Of a stretch of 64,000 bases of DNA, positions 8,629 to 17,067 are shown one piece after another. The notes under the pieces were generated by a model, which was given only the letters and a program-made list of their open reading frames with translations, was not told the DNA's origin and ran no database searches. Each line of letters begins with the position of its first letter. Position 1 is the first letter of the stretch. Position numbers and translations under genes: made by a program. The DNA is from Parvularcula sp. (GTDB lineage Bacteria; Pseudomonadota; Alphaproteobacteria; Caulobacterales; Parvularculaceae), in contig PAIP01000034.1 in the NCBI GenBank assembly GCA_002704915.1, forward strand, positions 69,827-133,826. Direction: 5' to 3'.

Positions 8629-9072
8629 ATGACTGCATACAAGCCCACGCGCGCCGCCCGGTCCGGGCCGCCTTCCATCGCCCGCGCCAGCGCGGCGATT
8701 TTCCGCGATCTCGCCAAGCGCACCAAATATGTGGACCCGGTGCTTGCCGAGCGCTGGCCCCAGCTAGCCGGCGAAAAACTGGCGGGACTTTGCAGGCCGG
8801 GCAGGCTCACAGGGAGAGGTCCCGGACGCACGCTGGAGCTTTACGTCGCCAACGGCGCGGCGGCCTCGGCGGTGGAGATGGAGCGGGATGGGCTGATTTC
8901 CCGTCTCAATTCCTATCTGGGACCCGGCGCTGTGGCGCGCATTTCCCTGATCCAGACCGGGCGCCCGCCCGCCGGAACGGAAAAGCTCGAAGCAAGCGGG
9001 GCGGATGCCGAATTGGGCGCGGCGCTCGCCTCTTTCCGGGCCGCGGTCAGCCGCCGAAGCGGCGGGAAATAG
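8629..9072 (+). CDS. dciA: DUF721/DciA-like protein
   Basis: 147 residues of the DUF721 family, known in many bacteria as DciA, the ancestral loader or operator of replicative helicase DnaB. The conserved pattern WPQLAGEKLAGLCRPGRL and LELYVANGAAASAVEMERD fits the KH-like DUF721 domain. Its place between divergent mutY and a DsbA-like gene, then smc, is typical of Alphaproteobacteria. The assignment rests on domain pattern plus context. Confidence 0.8.
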   Translation: MTAYKPTRAARSGPPSIARASAAIFRDLAKRTKYVDPVLAERWPQLAGEKLAGLCRPGRLTGRGPGRTLELYVANGAAASAVEMERDGLISRLNSYLGPGAVARISLIQTGRPPAGTEKLEASGADAELGAALASFRAAVSRRSGGK

Positions 9073-9199
9073 GGCGTTTTTGATCGCCCCGCGCCCGGTT
9101 AAGACTTGCGCCGGCGGCCTCCATCGGCGATTTTGCCGGTAAATCAATCCGTGAAGCCCCGCGTCCCCGTGCTGCGGCTGGCATGAAAGGCTGTATTCC

Positions 9200-9925
9200 A
9201 TGTCTCTATTTCGTTTTTCTTCGCATTCGGCTGCGCCGTCTTTGATCGCCGGCGCGCTGGCGCTGATTCTCGCGGCCTGCGGCGGCGCCAATTCGACCGA
9301 TGGGGCGGAGACAGCGGCCTCGCAGAATGAAACCTCCTCAGTGGAGAAGGAGGGTGAGGGCGCGCTTGGAGACATGGCCATCGGGGACCCGGACGCGCCG
9401 GTGACCGTGATCGAATATGCTTCGGTCACCTGTCCGCACTGCGCCACGTTCCATTCCGAGATATTCCCGGAGATCAAGGAGAACTATATCGAGACCGGCA
9501 AGGTGCGGTTCATCTTCCGCGAGTTTCCCACCGCTCCGGCCAATCTTTCCGTCGCCGGCTCCATGCTGGCTCGATGCGCCGCTGAAAAAGGCGGAGACGA
9601 CGCCTATTTTGTCGTCCTGAATGCGCTGTTCCAATCGCAGCGCACCTGGATTTACGGCGAGAGCCCGCGCGATGAACTCTTGAAAATCGCGTCCCAGGCC
9701 GGGATGGACGCGGCGGCGTTCGACGCCTGCGTCAAAAGGCAAGAATTGCTTGATTTAATTAATGAAAACATTAACGAAGGCAGCCAAAAATACGGTATCA
9801 ACTCGACCCCGAGCTTTGTGGTCGAGGGCCAGACGCGCCATTTCTCGAACGCCGAGGATTTCTCGAATGCGCTCGATGAGGCGCTGGAGAAAAAAGCCGA
9901 TGATGGCGGCGCGTCCGACGAATAG
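9200..9925 (+). CDS. Lipoprotein DsbA-like thiol oxidoreductase
   Basis: 241 residues. An N-terminal signal ends in the lipobox LAAC (Cys27), followed by an acidic Ser/Thr/Glu linker, so the protein should be membrane-anchored on the periplasmic side. The thioredoxin-fold active site is C78-P-H-C81 (YASVTCPHCATFH) and the cis-proline loop is STPSF. C-terminally it resembles the DsbA/ScoC/BdbD type (Thioredoxin_4) that introduces or reshuffles disulfides. The gene stands between dciA and smc, a conserved neighbourhood without known functional link. Confidence 0.87.
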   Translation: MSLFRFSSHSAAPSLIAGALALILAACGGANSTDGAETAASQNETSSVEKEGEGALGDMAIGDPDAPVTVIEYASVTCPHCATFHSEIFPEIKENYIETGKVRFIFREFPTAPANLSVAGSMLARCAAEKGGDDAYFVVLNALFQSQRTWIYGESPRDELLKIASQAGMDAAAFDACVKRQELLDLINENINEGSQKYGINSTPSFVVEGQTRHFSNAEDFSNALDEALEKKADDGGASDE

Positions 9926-10060
9926 CGGGCTGGGGAATAAGTCTTGGGGCCTGCGCGCGCTCAAGGCCTTGGCCTCCTTTAAGAATCGCCGATCATTGGG
10001 CCTTTCGGAAACAGCGCCGCAGAAGTGGGCTGCGGCGTTGTCCTTATCGGGAAAAGACAA

Positions 10061-13000
10061 GTGAAATTCACCAATGTCCGCCTTGTCGGCTTCAAATCCT
10101 TTGTCGAGCCGACCGACTTTGAAATCCGCGAGGGCCTGACCGGCATCGTCGGGCCGAATGGCTGCGGCAAGTCGAACCTTCTGGAAGCCTTGCGCTGGGT
10201 TATGGGCGCGACCTCCGCCAAGGCGCTGCGGGGCGACGGCATGGAGGCGGTGATCTTCTCCGGCACCACCATGCGCCCGGCGCGCAACTGGGCGGAAGTG
10301 ATTTTGACGCTCGACAATTCCGACCGCTCCGCGCCGGCGGAATATAACGAGCACGAGACCATCGAAATTTCGCGGCGCATTCTCCGCAAGGAAGAAGGCA
10401 CGCAGTCGATCTACCGTATCAACCAGAAAGAAGTGCGCGCCAAAGACGTACAGCTTCTTTTCGCCGATGCGTCTAGCGGCGCCAATTCCCCCGCGCTGGT
10501 GCGTCAGGGGCAAATTTCCGAACTGATCAGCGCCAAGCCGCAGAACCGCCGCCGCCTGCTTGAAGAAGCGGCGGGCGTCACCGGGCTGCACAGCCGCCGC
10601 CATGAGGCGGAGCTGCGCCTGCGCGCCGCCGAGCAAAATCTCGAACGTCTCGATGACGTTATCGGCGAGCTTGAGACGCAGAAAACGGCGCTCGCCCGTC
10701 AGGCGCGTCAGGCGACGCGTTACCGCAATGTCTCGGGCGACATCCGCCGCACCGAGGCGATGCTGTCTTACCTGCGCTGGCGCGACGCCGTTGAAGCGCA
10801 GGAAAAGGCCGAGGCGGGCCTGAAGGAAATCAGTGAACTGATTGAAAACACGACCCGCGCCGCCGCCTCGGCGGCGACGGCGCAGTCGAACGCTCATGAC
10901 GCTCTCGATCCCTTGCGCATGGCGGAAGCCGAAGCCGCCGCGGCGCTGCATCGCCTTACGGTCGCTCGCGAGGGGCTCGATGAAGAGGCGCGTCGCGCTG
11001 ACGCCGAGCTTGCGCGGCTCGCGGGCGAGATTGAGCGCCTCAAAAACGACATGGCGCGCGAAAAAGACCTTCTTAGCGACGCCGATAACGCCGTCGAAGC
11101 GCTGGGCCGCGAGGAAGAAAGCCTGAAAGCGCGCGAAGCGTCCGAGGCCGAGCATGTGGCCGCGGCCGAAACGGCGATGAACGAAGCCGCCGAAGCGCTT
11201 GCCGCTGCGGAAACGCAATTCGACGAGAAATCGAAAGAAGCGGCCGATATCGAGGCGCGCCGCAAGGCCGTCGCCGGCAATCTTGCGGCCGCTGAGCGAC
11301 GCCTTGAAAAAATCGCCGAGCAAATTCGTTCCTATACGGATGAGCGCGAGCTCGTGGAGCCGACGGCGGAGCAGGCGAGCGCGCTTGAGGAAGCGAAGGC
11401 GAAATTCGCCGCGGCGGAAGAAGCCGCCAACGCCGCTGAAGCGGCTTTCCATCGCGCCGAGGAAGAGCGCTCAGCGGCGGAAGAGCGTGAAACGGAATTG
11501 CGCGGCCCCTTGCGCAAGGCGGAACAGAGCCTCACGGAACTCGATGCGGAGCGTGAGGCCCTGCGTCGTGTCCTCGCCGCCAATGAAAGCGAAGACTGGA
11601 CGCCCCTCATTGAAATGATCGAGGTCGACGCCGGTTATGAAAACGCGCTCGCCGCCGCGCTTGGCGACGATCTCGGCGCCGCGGTGGACGAAGACGCGCC
11701 GGCCCACTGGTCGCATCTCGGCGAGACGGCGGCGGAGATGTCTTTGCCGGAAGGCGTGTCGCCTTTGTCGCGTTTCGTGCGCGCGCCGGCCCCGCTGAAC
11801 CGCCGTCTCTCTGCGATTGGCGTCATTACCCGCGATATGGCCGGCGACCTGCGCGCGCGACTAAAGCCCGGCCAGCGGCTCGTCTCCCGCGAAGGCGATC
11901 TGTGGCGCTGGGACGGATTCACCACGCATGCTGATGCGAAAACATCCGCCGCCATCCGTCTCGAACAGCGCAACCGCCTGCAGGTGCTCGACAATGATTT
12001 CGATGCGGCGCAATCGGCGGCCGACGCTGCGCGCCGCGATCATGCCGAGGCGGCGGAAACGCTGAAATCGAAACAGGCGAATGAACGCGAGGTGCGCTCG
12101 CTGTTCAATGATGCGCGCCGCGCGCTCGATTCCGCGCGGACGGGCCTCAATGAACTCGAACGCGGACATGAACGCGCCGCCGCGCGGCTGTCGTCTATTG
12201 ACGAAAATCTTTCGCGCCTTGGCGAAGAAAAAACCGAGAGCGAACGCACGCTGGAAGCGCTAAGCGAGGAGCATGCGTCCTTCCCCGATGCGGCGCTGAT
12301 TGCCGAGGGCGTCGAGGCGGCGCGCGAAGCCGTCGCGTCGGCCCGCGCCCGGGCGGCGGAAACCCGCACCGCGCATAACGATCTCGCCAATGACGCACGT
12401 CGGCGCGCCGAACGTCTCGCCGAAATCGAACGCGACAAAAATTCATGGAGCCAGCGCGGCGAAGCCGCCCGCGGCCGGCTCGTCGACATCGAAACCCATC
12501 TGAACGATGTGGTCACCGCGCATGAAGCGGCCGAGGGCGCGCCCGCCGTCATCGAAGAAAAGCGCAAGGGCCTGCTCGATCAGATCGCCGTTGCCGAGAC
12601 CCGCCGCAATGAAGCGGCGGACGCGCTCGCCGAGGGCCAGCGCGTCGCCATGGAAGCGGCGAAGGTTGCGAAAGCCGCGGACACCGAAGCCGCCGAAGCG
12701 CGCGAGGCGCGCGCGCGTCTTGAAGCCCAGGCCGAAGCCGCCACAGAACGCGTGGAAGAAGCGAAACATCTCGCCCATGAAACCTGCGAGGCCGAGCCCG
12801 ATCAGTTGCTTGCCATCGCTGAACACAAGGACGGCGCCGACCTGCCGAACCGCGATGATGTTGAGCGGCGTCTGGAACGCTACAAGCGCGAGCGGGAAAA
12901 TCTCGGCGGCGTAAACTTGCGCGCCGATGAAGAGATGCAGGAAGTCTCGGCGCGTCTCGAAGAACTCGCCGTCGAACGCGAAGATTGCGACAGCGCCATT

Positions 13001-13528
13001 CGCAAATTGCGCACGGCGATCGGCAACTTAAACCGCGAAGCGCGCCAGCGCCTGCTCGAAGCTTTCGAGACCGTGAATGCGAATTTCTCGAGCCTCTTCA
13101 CGCGCCTCTTCAATGGCGGCCAGGCGGAGTTGCGTCTCGTGGACGCCGACGATCCGCTCGAAGCCGGTCTCGAAATCTTCGCCTCGCCTCCCGGCAAGAA
13201 GCTTGCCTCCATGTCGCTCATGTCCGGCGGCGAACAGGCGCTCACCGCAACGGCGCTTATCTTCGCCGTCTTCATGGCGAACCCGGCGCCGGTCTGCGTG
13301 CTGGACGAGGTCGACGCCCCGCTCGACGACGCCAATGTCGAACGCTTCTGCCGCCTGCTTCATGAAATGGCGGCGGAGACCGAAACCCGTTTCATCATCA
13401 TCACCCACCATGCGCTTACCATGTCGCGCATGAACCGCCTCTTCGGCGTGACCATGATCGAACGCGGCGTGTCGCAGCTTGTGTCCGTTGACCTCAACAA
13501 GGCCGAGGAACTCGTCGCGGCGGAGTAG
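10061..13528 (+). CDS. smc: Chromosome segregation protein SMC
   Basis: 1155 residues. The ATPase of the bacterial condensin complex (with ScpA/ScpB), organising and segregating the chromosome. Walker A GPNGCGKSN (31-39), long N- and C-terminal coiled coils rich in Ala/Glu/Arg, a hinge domain around 500-620, the ABC signature LMSGGEQALTA, and Walker B VCVLDEVDAPLDD are all visible. I start at GTG 10061 (KFTNVRLVGFKSF follows), the family-typical N-terminus; an in-frame GTG at 10025 would add 12 unlikely residues. Most other long open frames across this gene are by-products of its composition. Confidence 0.95.
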   Translation: MKFTNVRLVGFKSFVEPTDFEIREGLTGIVGPNGCGKSNLLEALRWVMGATSAKALRGDGMEAVIFSGTTMRPARNWAEVILTLDNSDRSAPAEYNEHETIEISRRILRKEEGTQSIYRINQKEVRAKDVQLLFADASSGANSPALVRQGQISELISAKPQNRRRLLEEAAGVTGLHSRRHEAELRLRAAEQNLERLDDVIGELETQKTALARQARQATRYRNVSGDIRRTEAMLSYLRWRDAVEAQEKAEAGLKEISELIENTTRAAASAATAQSNAHDALDPLRMAEAEAAAALHRLTVAREGLDEEARRADAELARLAGEIERLKNDMAREKDLLSDADNAVEALGREEESLKAREASEAEHVAAAETAMNEAAEALAAAETQFDEKSKEAADIEARRKAVAGNLAAAERRLEKIAEQIRSYTDERELVEPTAEQASALEEAKAKFAAAEEAANAAEAAFHRAEEERSAAEERETELRGPLRKAEQSLTELDAEREALRRVLAANESEDWTPLIEMIEVDAGYENALAAALGDDLGAAVDEDAPAHWSHLGETAAEMSLPEGVSPLSRFVRAPAPLNRRLSAIGVITRDMAGDLRARLKPGQRLVSREGDLWRWDGFTTHADAKTSAAIRLEQRNRLQVLDNDFDAAQSAADAARRDHAEAAETLKSKQANEREVRSLFNDARRALDSARTGLNELERGHERAAARLSSIDENLSRLGEEKTESERTLEALSEEHASFPDAALIAEGVEAAREAVASARARAAETRTAHNDLANDARRRAERLAEIERDKNSWSQRGEAARGRLVDIETHLNDVVTAHEAAEGAPAVIEEKRKGLLDQIAVAETRRNEAADALAEGQRVAMEAAKVAKAADTEAAEAREARARLEAQAEAATERVEEAKHLAHETCEAEPDQLLAIAEHKDGADLPNRDDVERRLERYKRERENLGGVNLRADEEMQEVSARLEELAVEREDCDSAIRKLRTAIGNLNREARQRLLEAFETVNANFSSLFTRLFNGGQAELRLVDADDPLEAGLEIFASPPGKKLASMSLMSGGEQALTATALIFAVFMANPAPVCVLDEVDAPLDDANVERFCRLLHEMAAETETRFIIITHHALTMSRMNRLFGVTMIERGVSQLVSVDLNKAEELVAAE

Positions 13529-13548
13529 GGGCGAGCTTCCAGTTAAGC

Positions 13549-13641
13549 CTTCATCCTGAGGAGAAATTATTCCTTCGTCCTTCGAGACGAGCCTTCGGCT
13601 CCCTCAGGATGAAGGAATAATTTCGTCTCGAAGGACGAAGG
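13549..13641. repeat. REP-like long hairpin, copy 1 of 3
   Basis: The element reads CTTCATCCTGAGG, spacer, CCTTCGTCCTTCGAGACG, a small AGCC-TTCG-GCT tip, CCCTCAGGATGAAG, complementary spacer, CGTCTCGAAGGACGAAGG. It folds into one long imperfect hairpin because CTTCRTCCT units pair with AGGAYGAAG units. Related copies are at 29021-29093 and 41005-41095. It lies between smc and the ArsR operon and could shield smc mRNA or act as a transcriptional boundary. Confidence 0.8.
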
Positions 13642-13712
13642 CGTGAGTGTGGCCACCCCCTTCCTCAGCGAAGCCCTGAAAGGCAATTCTCATAAGCCTA
13701 CGGTCAGTAAAC

Positions 13713-13778
13713 TTAGGTAATCGCCTAAATGTTCTTGACGGCCAGTGTAGGGTGTGATTAGTTAGGTCTATGCCTAAC
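13713..13778 (+). promoter_or_regulatory. Promoter with two ArsR-type operators TTAGG-N6-CCTAA
   Basis: Two inverted repeats of identical design flank the promoter: TTAGGTAATCGCCTAA (13713-13728) and GTTAGGTCTATGCCTAAC (13761-13778). TTGACG lies at 13735-13740, with a possible weak -10 around 13756-13763. The second operator contains the ATG of the arsR-like gene (13770-13772). If the -10 is correct, the transcript begins at or next to the start codon. The gap 13642-13712 shows nothing else. Confidence 0.65.
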
Positions 13779-14126
13779 TATGAAGAACCCGAGAATCCCA
13801 AAGATCTGGACAATGTTTTCCAGGCCCTCGCGGACCCGACGCGCCGCGCGGTGCTCGCCCGTCTTACCGAAGGCCCCGCCACGGTGAGCGAACTCGCGGG
13901 GCCCTTTGAGATGGCGCTCCCGTCCTTCCTCCAGCATTTGAAGGTGCTGGAGGAGAGCGGGCTCGTGACCTCGAAAAAGGAGGGGCGGGTGCGGACCTGC
14001 GAGGCGCAGTTCAAGCGCCTTTCCGAAGCGGAAGAATGGATCGCCCATCAGCGCGCCGTCTGGGAAGGGCGCCTCGATCGCCTCGACGCTTATCTTAAAA
14101 CCCTTCAGTCTACGGAGAAAGAATAA
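13770..14126 (+). CDS. ArsR-family winged-helix repressor
   Basis: 118 residues. The helix-turn-helix region FQALADPTRRAVLARLTEGPATVSELA and LPSFLQHLKVLEESGLV, then a beta-wing, matches the metal-independent ArsR subgroup commonly placed in front of SRPBCC/AHSA1 genes. No CxC metal-binding motif is seen on helix 3, so it probably senses something other than arsenite. The start ATG lies inside one of two matching palindromes, pointing to autoregulation. Its stop overlaps the next ATG (TAATG). It heads a six-gene operon. Confidence 0.9.
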   Translation: MPNYEEPENPKDLDNVFQALADPTRRAVLARLTEGPATVSELAGPFEMALPSFLQHLKVLEESGLVTSKKEGRVRTCEAQFKRLSEAEEWIAHQRAVWEGRLDRLDAYLKTLQSTEKE

Positions 14127-14542
14127 TGCGCCTCGATGTCTATTTGACTTTTGACGGACAATGCGAAGAGGCAATGACTTTTTATCAGTCGGTGCTCGGC
14201 GGAAAAATCGAGACAATGATGAAAGTCGCCGGATCGCCTGCTGAGTCCCAGTATCCACCCGAAGCGAAAGACTATGTGCTTCACGCCCATCTGCAATTGC
14301 AAAACCTCAACATTATGGCTTCCGATGCGCCGCCGGCGCTTTATTCGAAACCCGCCGGAATGCAGATCGTCATTGAACCGGATGAAACCGGTGAGGCGGA
14401 GCGTATTTACGCGGCGTTGTCTGAAGGTGGTGCGATCGAGCATGAAATGACCGCAACGTTCTTCGCCAAGCGGTACGCGATGTTCGCGGACCGCTTTGGC
14501 GTGCGCTGGATGATAGTCTGCGGCGCGCCGGAACAAAACTAA
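14126..14542 (+). CDS. VOC/PhnB-like protein (first of two)
   Basis: 138 residues of the vicinal-oxygen-chelate fold, PhnB/YjdN subgroup: FDGQCEEAMTFYQSVLGGKIE opens the first beta-alpha-beta-beta-beta half and DRFGVRWMIVC closes the second. Members of this subgroup often lack a clear metal-dependent activity and are annotated as glyoxalase-like or 3-demethylubiquinone methyltransferase-like. It overlaps arsR by one base and is 30 nt before the SRPBCC genes. Confidence 0.82.
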   Translation: MRLDVYLTFDGQCEEAMTFYQSVLGGKIETMMKVAGSPAESQYPPEAKDYVLHAHLQLQNLNIMASDAPPALYSKPAGMQIVIEPDETGEAERIYAALSEGGAIEHEMTATFFAKRYAMFADRFGVRWMIVCGAPEQN

Positions 14543-14572
14543 ACATCACTAAAATAGGGAGATGGCGACTTT

Positions 14573-15046
14573 ATGACTGTGCCCGACATTATTCACGCCA
14601 GCCTCACTGTCACGCGCGATTATGATCATCCGCCGGAACGCGTCTTCGCAGCCTGGGCGAGCGCCGAGGCGAAACGTCAATGGTTTGGCGCTGAAAGCGA
14701 TGGTTTCGAGATAGAAGAGTACCGTCTCGATTTCCGGCCCGGCGGCGCAGAACGCTGTCATGGCAGGAAACCGGGCGGCGGGACTTTCACCAATGACGGC
14801 GTCTATCACTACATCATAGAGAACGAGAAAATCGTTTTCACTTATTACATGACTATCGACGGCGCGCCTTACTCGGTTTCGATGACAATCATCGAATTGA
14901 AGCCGCACGGAACAGGAACGCGCCTTACCCTGATCGAAGACAATGCGTTCTTAACGGGTGTGGATGAAAATGCGGGACGCACCGAGGGGTGGGGCTGGGG
15001 TCTCGGCCGGCTGGATGATGCGCTGAAAGAGGAAAGGCTTTCCTGA
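14573..15046 (+). CDS. SRPBCC/AHSA1-domain protein (first of two)
   Basis: 157 residues with the START/Bet v 1-like helix-grip fold of the AHSA1 (Aha1 C-terminal-like) family. RDYDHPPERVFAAWASAEAKRQWFG at the N-terminus and the TRLTLIEDNAFLTG strand are typical; the family forms a hydrophobic ligand cavity. It begins with ATG after AGGGAG and its stop overlaps the next gene's ATG. Its ligand is unknown. The ArsR-SRPBCC pairing is a common but little characterised bacterial module. Confidence 0.85.
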   Translation: MTVPDIIHASLTVTRDYDHPPERVFAAWASAEAKRQWFGAESDGFEIEEYRLDFRPGGAERCHGRKPGGGTFTNDGVYHYIIENEKIVFTYYMTIDGAPYSVSMTIIELKPHGTGTRLTLIEDNAFLTGVDENAGRTEGWGWGLGRLDDALKEERLS

Positions 15047-15528
15047 TGCCGATCATCCCCAATGAACTGAAGATGTCGCGGATCTACAACGCACCCCGCC
15101 CGCTCGTATGGAAAGTCTGGACCGATCCCGAGCACCTGAAACAATGGTGGGGGCCGTTCGGGCCGGAGCATACGAGCTGCATGATGGATTTCCGCGTCGG
15201 CGGTGAATTCAGCGTCATGATGAAGGCGACGAATGGTGAAACGGTTCCGGCGCGCGCGGAAATTCTTGAAATCGTCGAGCCGGAGCGCATTGTTTATGAG
15301 GGCGCCGCCGATGCGCCGACCGCTTGCGGCGCCGGACTTCCTCCGAAAGCGCGTGTTACGGTTCTGTTCGAAGCGCTGCAACAAAAGACAAGGCTGACGG
15401 TGGAAACCCTGTTTCCGGATCTGGACGCGCTCGAAGCCGCAAACGCCGCCGGCTACACGACAAGCTGGAACAAGACGCTCGACGATCTTGGCGCGCGCAT
15501 CGAGGCTGGCGCCTTCGCGGATAGATAG
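15046..15528 (+). CDS. SRPBCC/AHSA1-domain protein (second of two)
   Basis: 160 residues, same AHSA1 helix-grip fold as its upstream neighbour: IYNAPRPLVWKVWTDPEHLK with QWWGPFGPEHTSC is the highly conserved N-terminal block. A one-base overlap with the upstream stop shows translational coupling. The two copies differ strongly, so they are not a recent duplication; they may form a heterodimer or serve different ligands. Confidence 0.87.
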   Translation: MPIIPNELKMSRIYNAPRPLVWKVWTDPEHLKQWWGPFGPEHTSCMMDFRVGGEFSVMMKATNGETVPARAEILEIVEPERIVYEGAADAPTACGAGLPPKARVTVLFEALQQKTRLTVETLFPDLDALEAANAAGYTTSWNKTLDDLGARIEAGAFADR

Positions 15529-15537
15529 GAGCAAGGC

Positions 15538-16005
15538 ATGAACGAACAGCCAAAAGTCAGAACGTGTCTGTGGTTCGACACGAACGGAAAGGAAGCCGCT
15601 GACTTTTATATTTCCCTGTTGCCGGACAGTTATATTGAAAGCGCGTTCACACCCGATCAGGCGGGCCCGCCCTTGATCGTCGAGTTCATGCTCGCCGGCG
15701 CGCCCTACATGATTTTGAATGGCGGGCCCATGTTCAAGCACACGCCCGCCGCATCGATTTCGGTGCTGACGAAAGATCAGGAAGAAACGGATCGCTTGTG
15801 GAATGCGCTTGTCGCCGATGGTGGCAAGGAAAGCATGTGCGCGTGGTGCATCGACCGCTTCGGCGTCTCATGGCAGATCATTCCGGAACGCCTGCCCCAA
15901 CTCTTGCAGGCGGACGACAAGGCGGCGGCCGGCCGGGCACGGGAGGCGATGATGAAGATGCAGAAGATCGATATCGCAACGCTCGAAGCGGCGTTCAATC
16001 GCTAG
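15538..16005 (+). CDS. VOC/PhnB-like protein (second of two)
   Basis: 155 residues of the PhnB (3-demethylubiquinone methyltransferase-like) VOC family. CLWFDTNGKEAADFYISLLP, then EFMLAGAPYMILNGGP and DRFGVSWQIIPERL are the family blocks. A ribosome-binding site (AGGAGCAAGGC) precedes ATG 15538. It ends in a helical tail (MMKMQKIDIATLEAAF) seen in many family members. It is the fifth gene of the ArsR-led operon. Confidence 0.87.
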   Translation: MNEQPKVRTCLWFDTNGKEAADFYISLLPDSYIESAFTPDQAGPPLIVEFMLAGAPYMILNGGPMFKHTPAASISVLTKDQEETDRLWNALVADGGKESMCAWCIDRFGVSWQIIPERLPQLLQADDKAAAGRAREAMMKMQKIDIATLEAAFNR

Positions 16006-16020
16006 AAAAGGGAGAGAGCG

Positions 16021-16371
16021 ATGACTTACGTGGACGGATTTTTACTGGCGGTGAAGACCGGAATGAAAGACGCCTATATTAAAATGGCGGAAGACTGCGG
16101 CCCGATCTTCCTGGAACACGGCGCCTTGAAAATGGTGGAGACTTGGGGCGACGATGTGCCGGAAGGCAAGGTCACGTCGTTTCCCATGGCCGTAAAGCTC
16201 GAACCCGACGAAACTGTTGTTTTTTCATGGATCATCTGGCCGTCGAAGGCGGCTCGCGATGAAGGCATGAAAAAAGTCATGGAAGATCCGCGCATGAAAG
16301 CGCCCGACCCTATGCCTTTCGACGGCAAGCGGATGATCTTCGGCGGCTTCGAAACGATCGTCGAAGTCTAG
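16021..16371 (+). CDS. DUF1428-family protein
   Basis: 116 residues. MTYVDGFLLAV, MVETWGDDVPEGKVTSFPMA, and PFDGKRMIFGGFETIVEV match DUF1428 (YbaA-like, ferredoxin-like dimeric alpha-beta barrel fold). The family function is unknown. It ends the six-gene operon: ArsR, VOC, SRPBCC, SRPBCC, VOC, DUF1428. AGGGAGAG precedes the start. Confidence 0.9.
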   Translation: MTYVDGFLLAVKTGMKDAYIKMAEDCGPIFLEHGALKMVETWGDDVPEGKVTSFPMAVKLEPDETVVFSWIIWPSKAARDEGMKKVMEDPRMKAPDPMPFDGKRMIFGGFETIVEV

Positions 16372-16563
16372 GCGGCGTTTTCTTTGACGAGCGCTTCGGC
16401 TTCGAGCTTCGGCTTCATCAGGTCCTGCGCCGCGGCTTGCGTCATCAGCGCGGCGAAGGGATTCGGCGGGCCCCGCGCGGGGCTTTCCCGTCAGGGTCTT
16501 GCGGCCAGACGCCGCGCCTCCATCATGCAAGGAAAAACAAGGGTTTAAGAACGCAATCCTTTG

Positions 16564-16591
16564 CTTGACGCTGCGATGCGGCGCCTATAGG
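16564..16591 (+). promoter_or_regulatory. Putative promoter of the F0 ATP synthase operon
   Basis: CTTGACG (16564-16570) followed by TATAGG (16586-16591) with a 15-bp gap (16 if counted from CTTGAC). This fits the somewhat short spacing of alphaproteobacterial TTGACG/GCTANA promoters. It lies about 50 bp before the atpI start. The rest of the gap 16372-16563 holds a short coding-like remnant on the other strand (see rejected list). Confidence 0.5.
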
Positions 16592-16643
16592 GTCCGCGGC
16601 GATTTCAAGGGGCGCGAGCGGCCGTTCGCGCCTGTTTTCGGGC

Positions 16644-16952
16644 ATGCTCATGAGTAATGACTCCGGCGCAGACAAGGCTGACGAAAACCAGCCAGGCTCG
16701 CTGGAAGAGTTCTCCGAGCGTCTGGATCGGATGCGCGGCGCGCCGGAAGAGCCGGAGCCCCAAAAAGGGGTTTCGGCGATGGGCCGGGCGATGCGGTTGT
16801 CCACGGAGCTTCTTGCCGGGCTCTTTGTCGGGTGCCTCATTGGTCTGGGCCTCGACAGATGGCTGGGTGTGTCGCCGCTGTTCCTGCTCATTGGGATTGG
16901 CGTCGGCTTTGCGGCGGGCGTGCTGAATGTCGCGCGCGCCATGAAGGAATAG
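16644..16952 (+). CDS. atpI: AtpI/AtpZ-like F0 assembly protein
   Basis: 102 residues. An acidic N-terminal region is followed by two transmembrane helices (LSTELLAGLFVGCLIGLGLD and PLFLLIGIGVGFAAGVLNV), the standard layout of the AtpI/AtpZ family that helps assemble the c-ring and may handle Mg2+. ATG codons at 16644 and 16650 are both possible starts. It heads the F0 gene cluster. Confidence 0.85.
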   Translation: MLMSNDSGADKADENQPGSLEEFSERLDRMRGAPEEPEPQKGVSAMGRAMRLSTELLAGLFVGCLIGLGLDRWLGVSPLFLLIGIGVGFAAGVLNVARAMKE

Positions 16953-17067
16953 ACGGGGTTTGTCAGAACGCAAAAACGCATCGCGCTCTGACAAGCTTCG
17001 CCGGGAACGTCATTGAGGAAACCGCGGGGGCGCGATCGCGCTGCGCGGGACTTGAGAAGAAAAAGAG

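Noticed and set aside
9755-11452. 565-codon minus-strand frame across the DsbA-like and smc genes
   Set aside because: High-GC antisense artefact of smc; Arg/Phe-rich sequence without domains.
16368-16530. Coding-like remnant on the minus strand ending NPFAALMTQAAAQDLMKP... with an in-frame TGA upstream
   Set aside because: Only about 25 codons follow a usable ATG, and the in-frame stop breaks any longer protein; too short to call a gene or a pseudogene of a known family.
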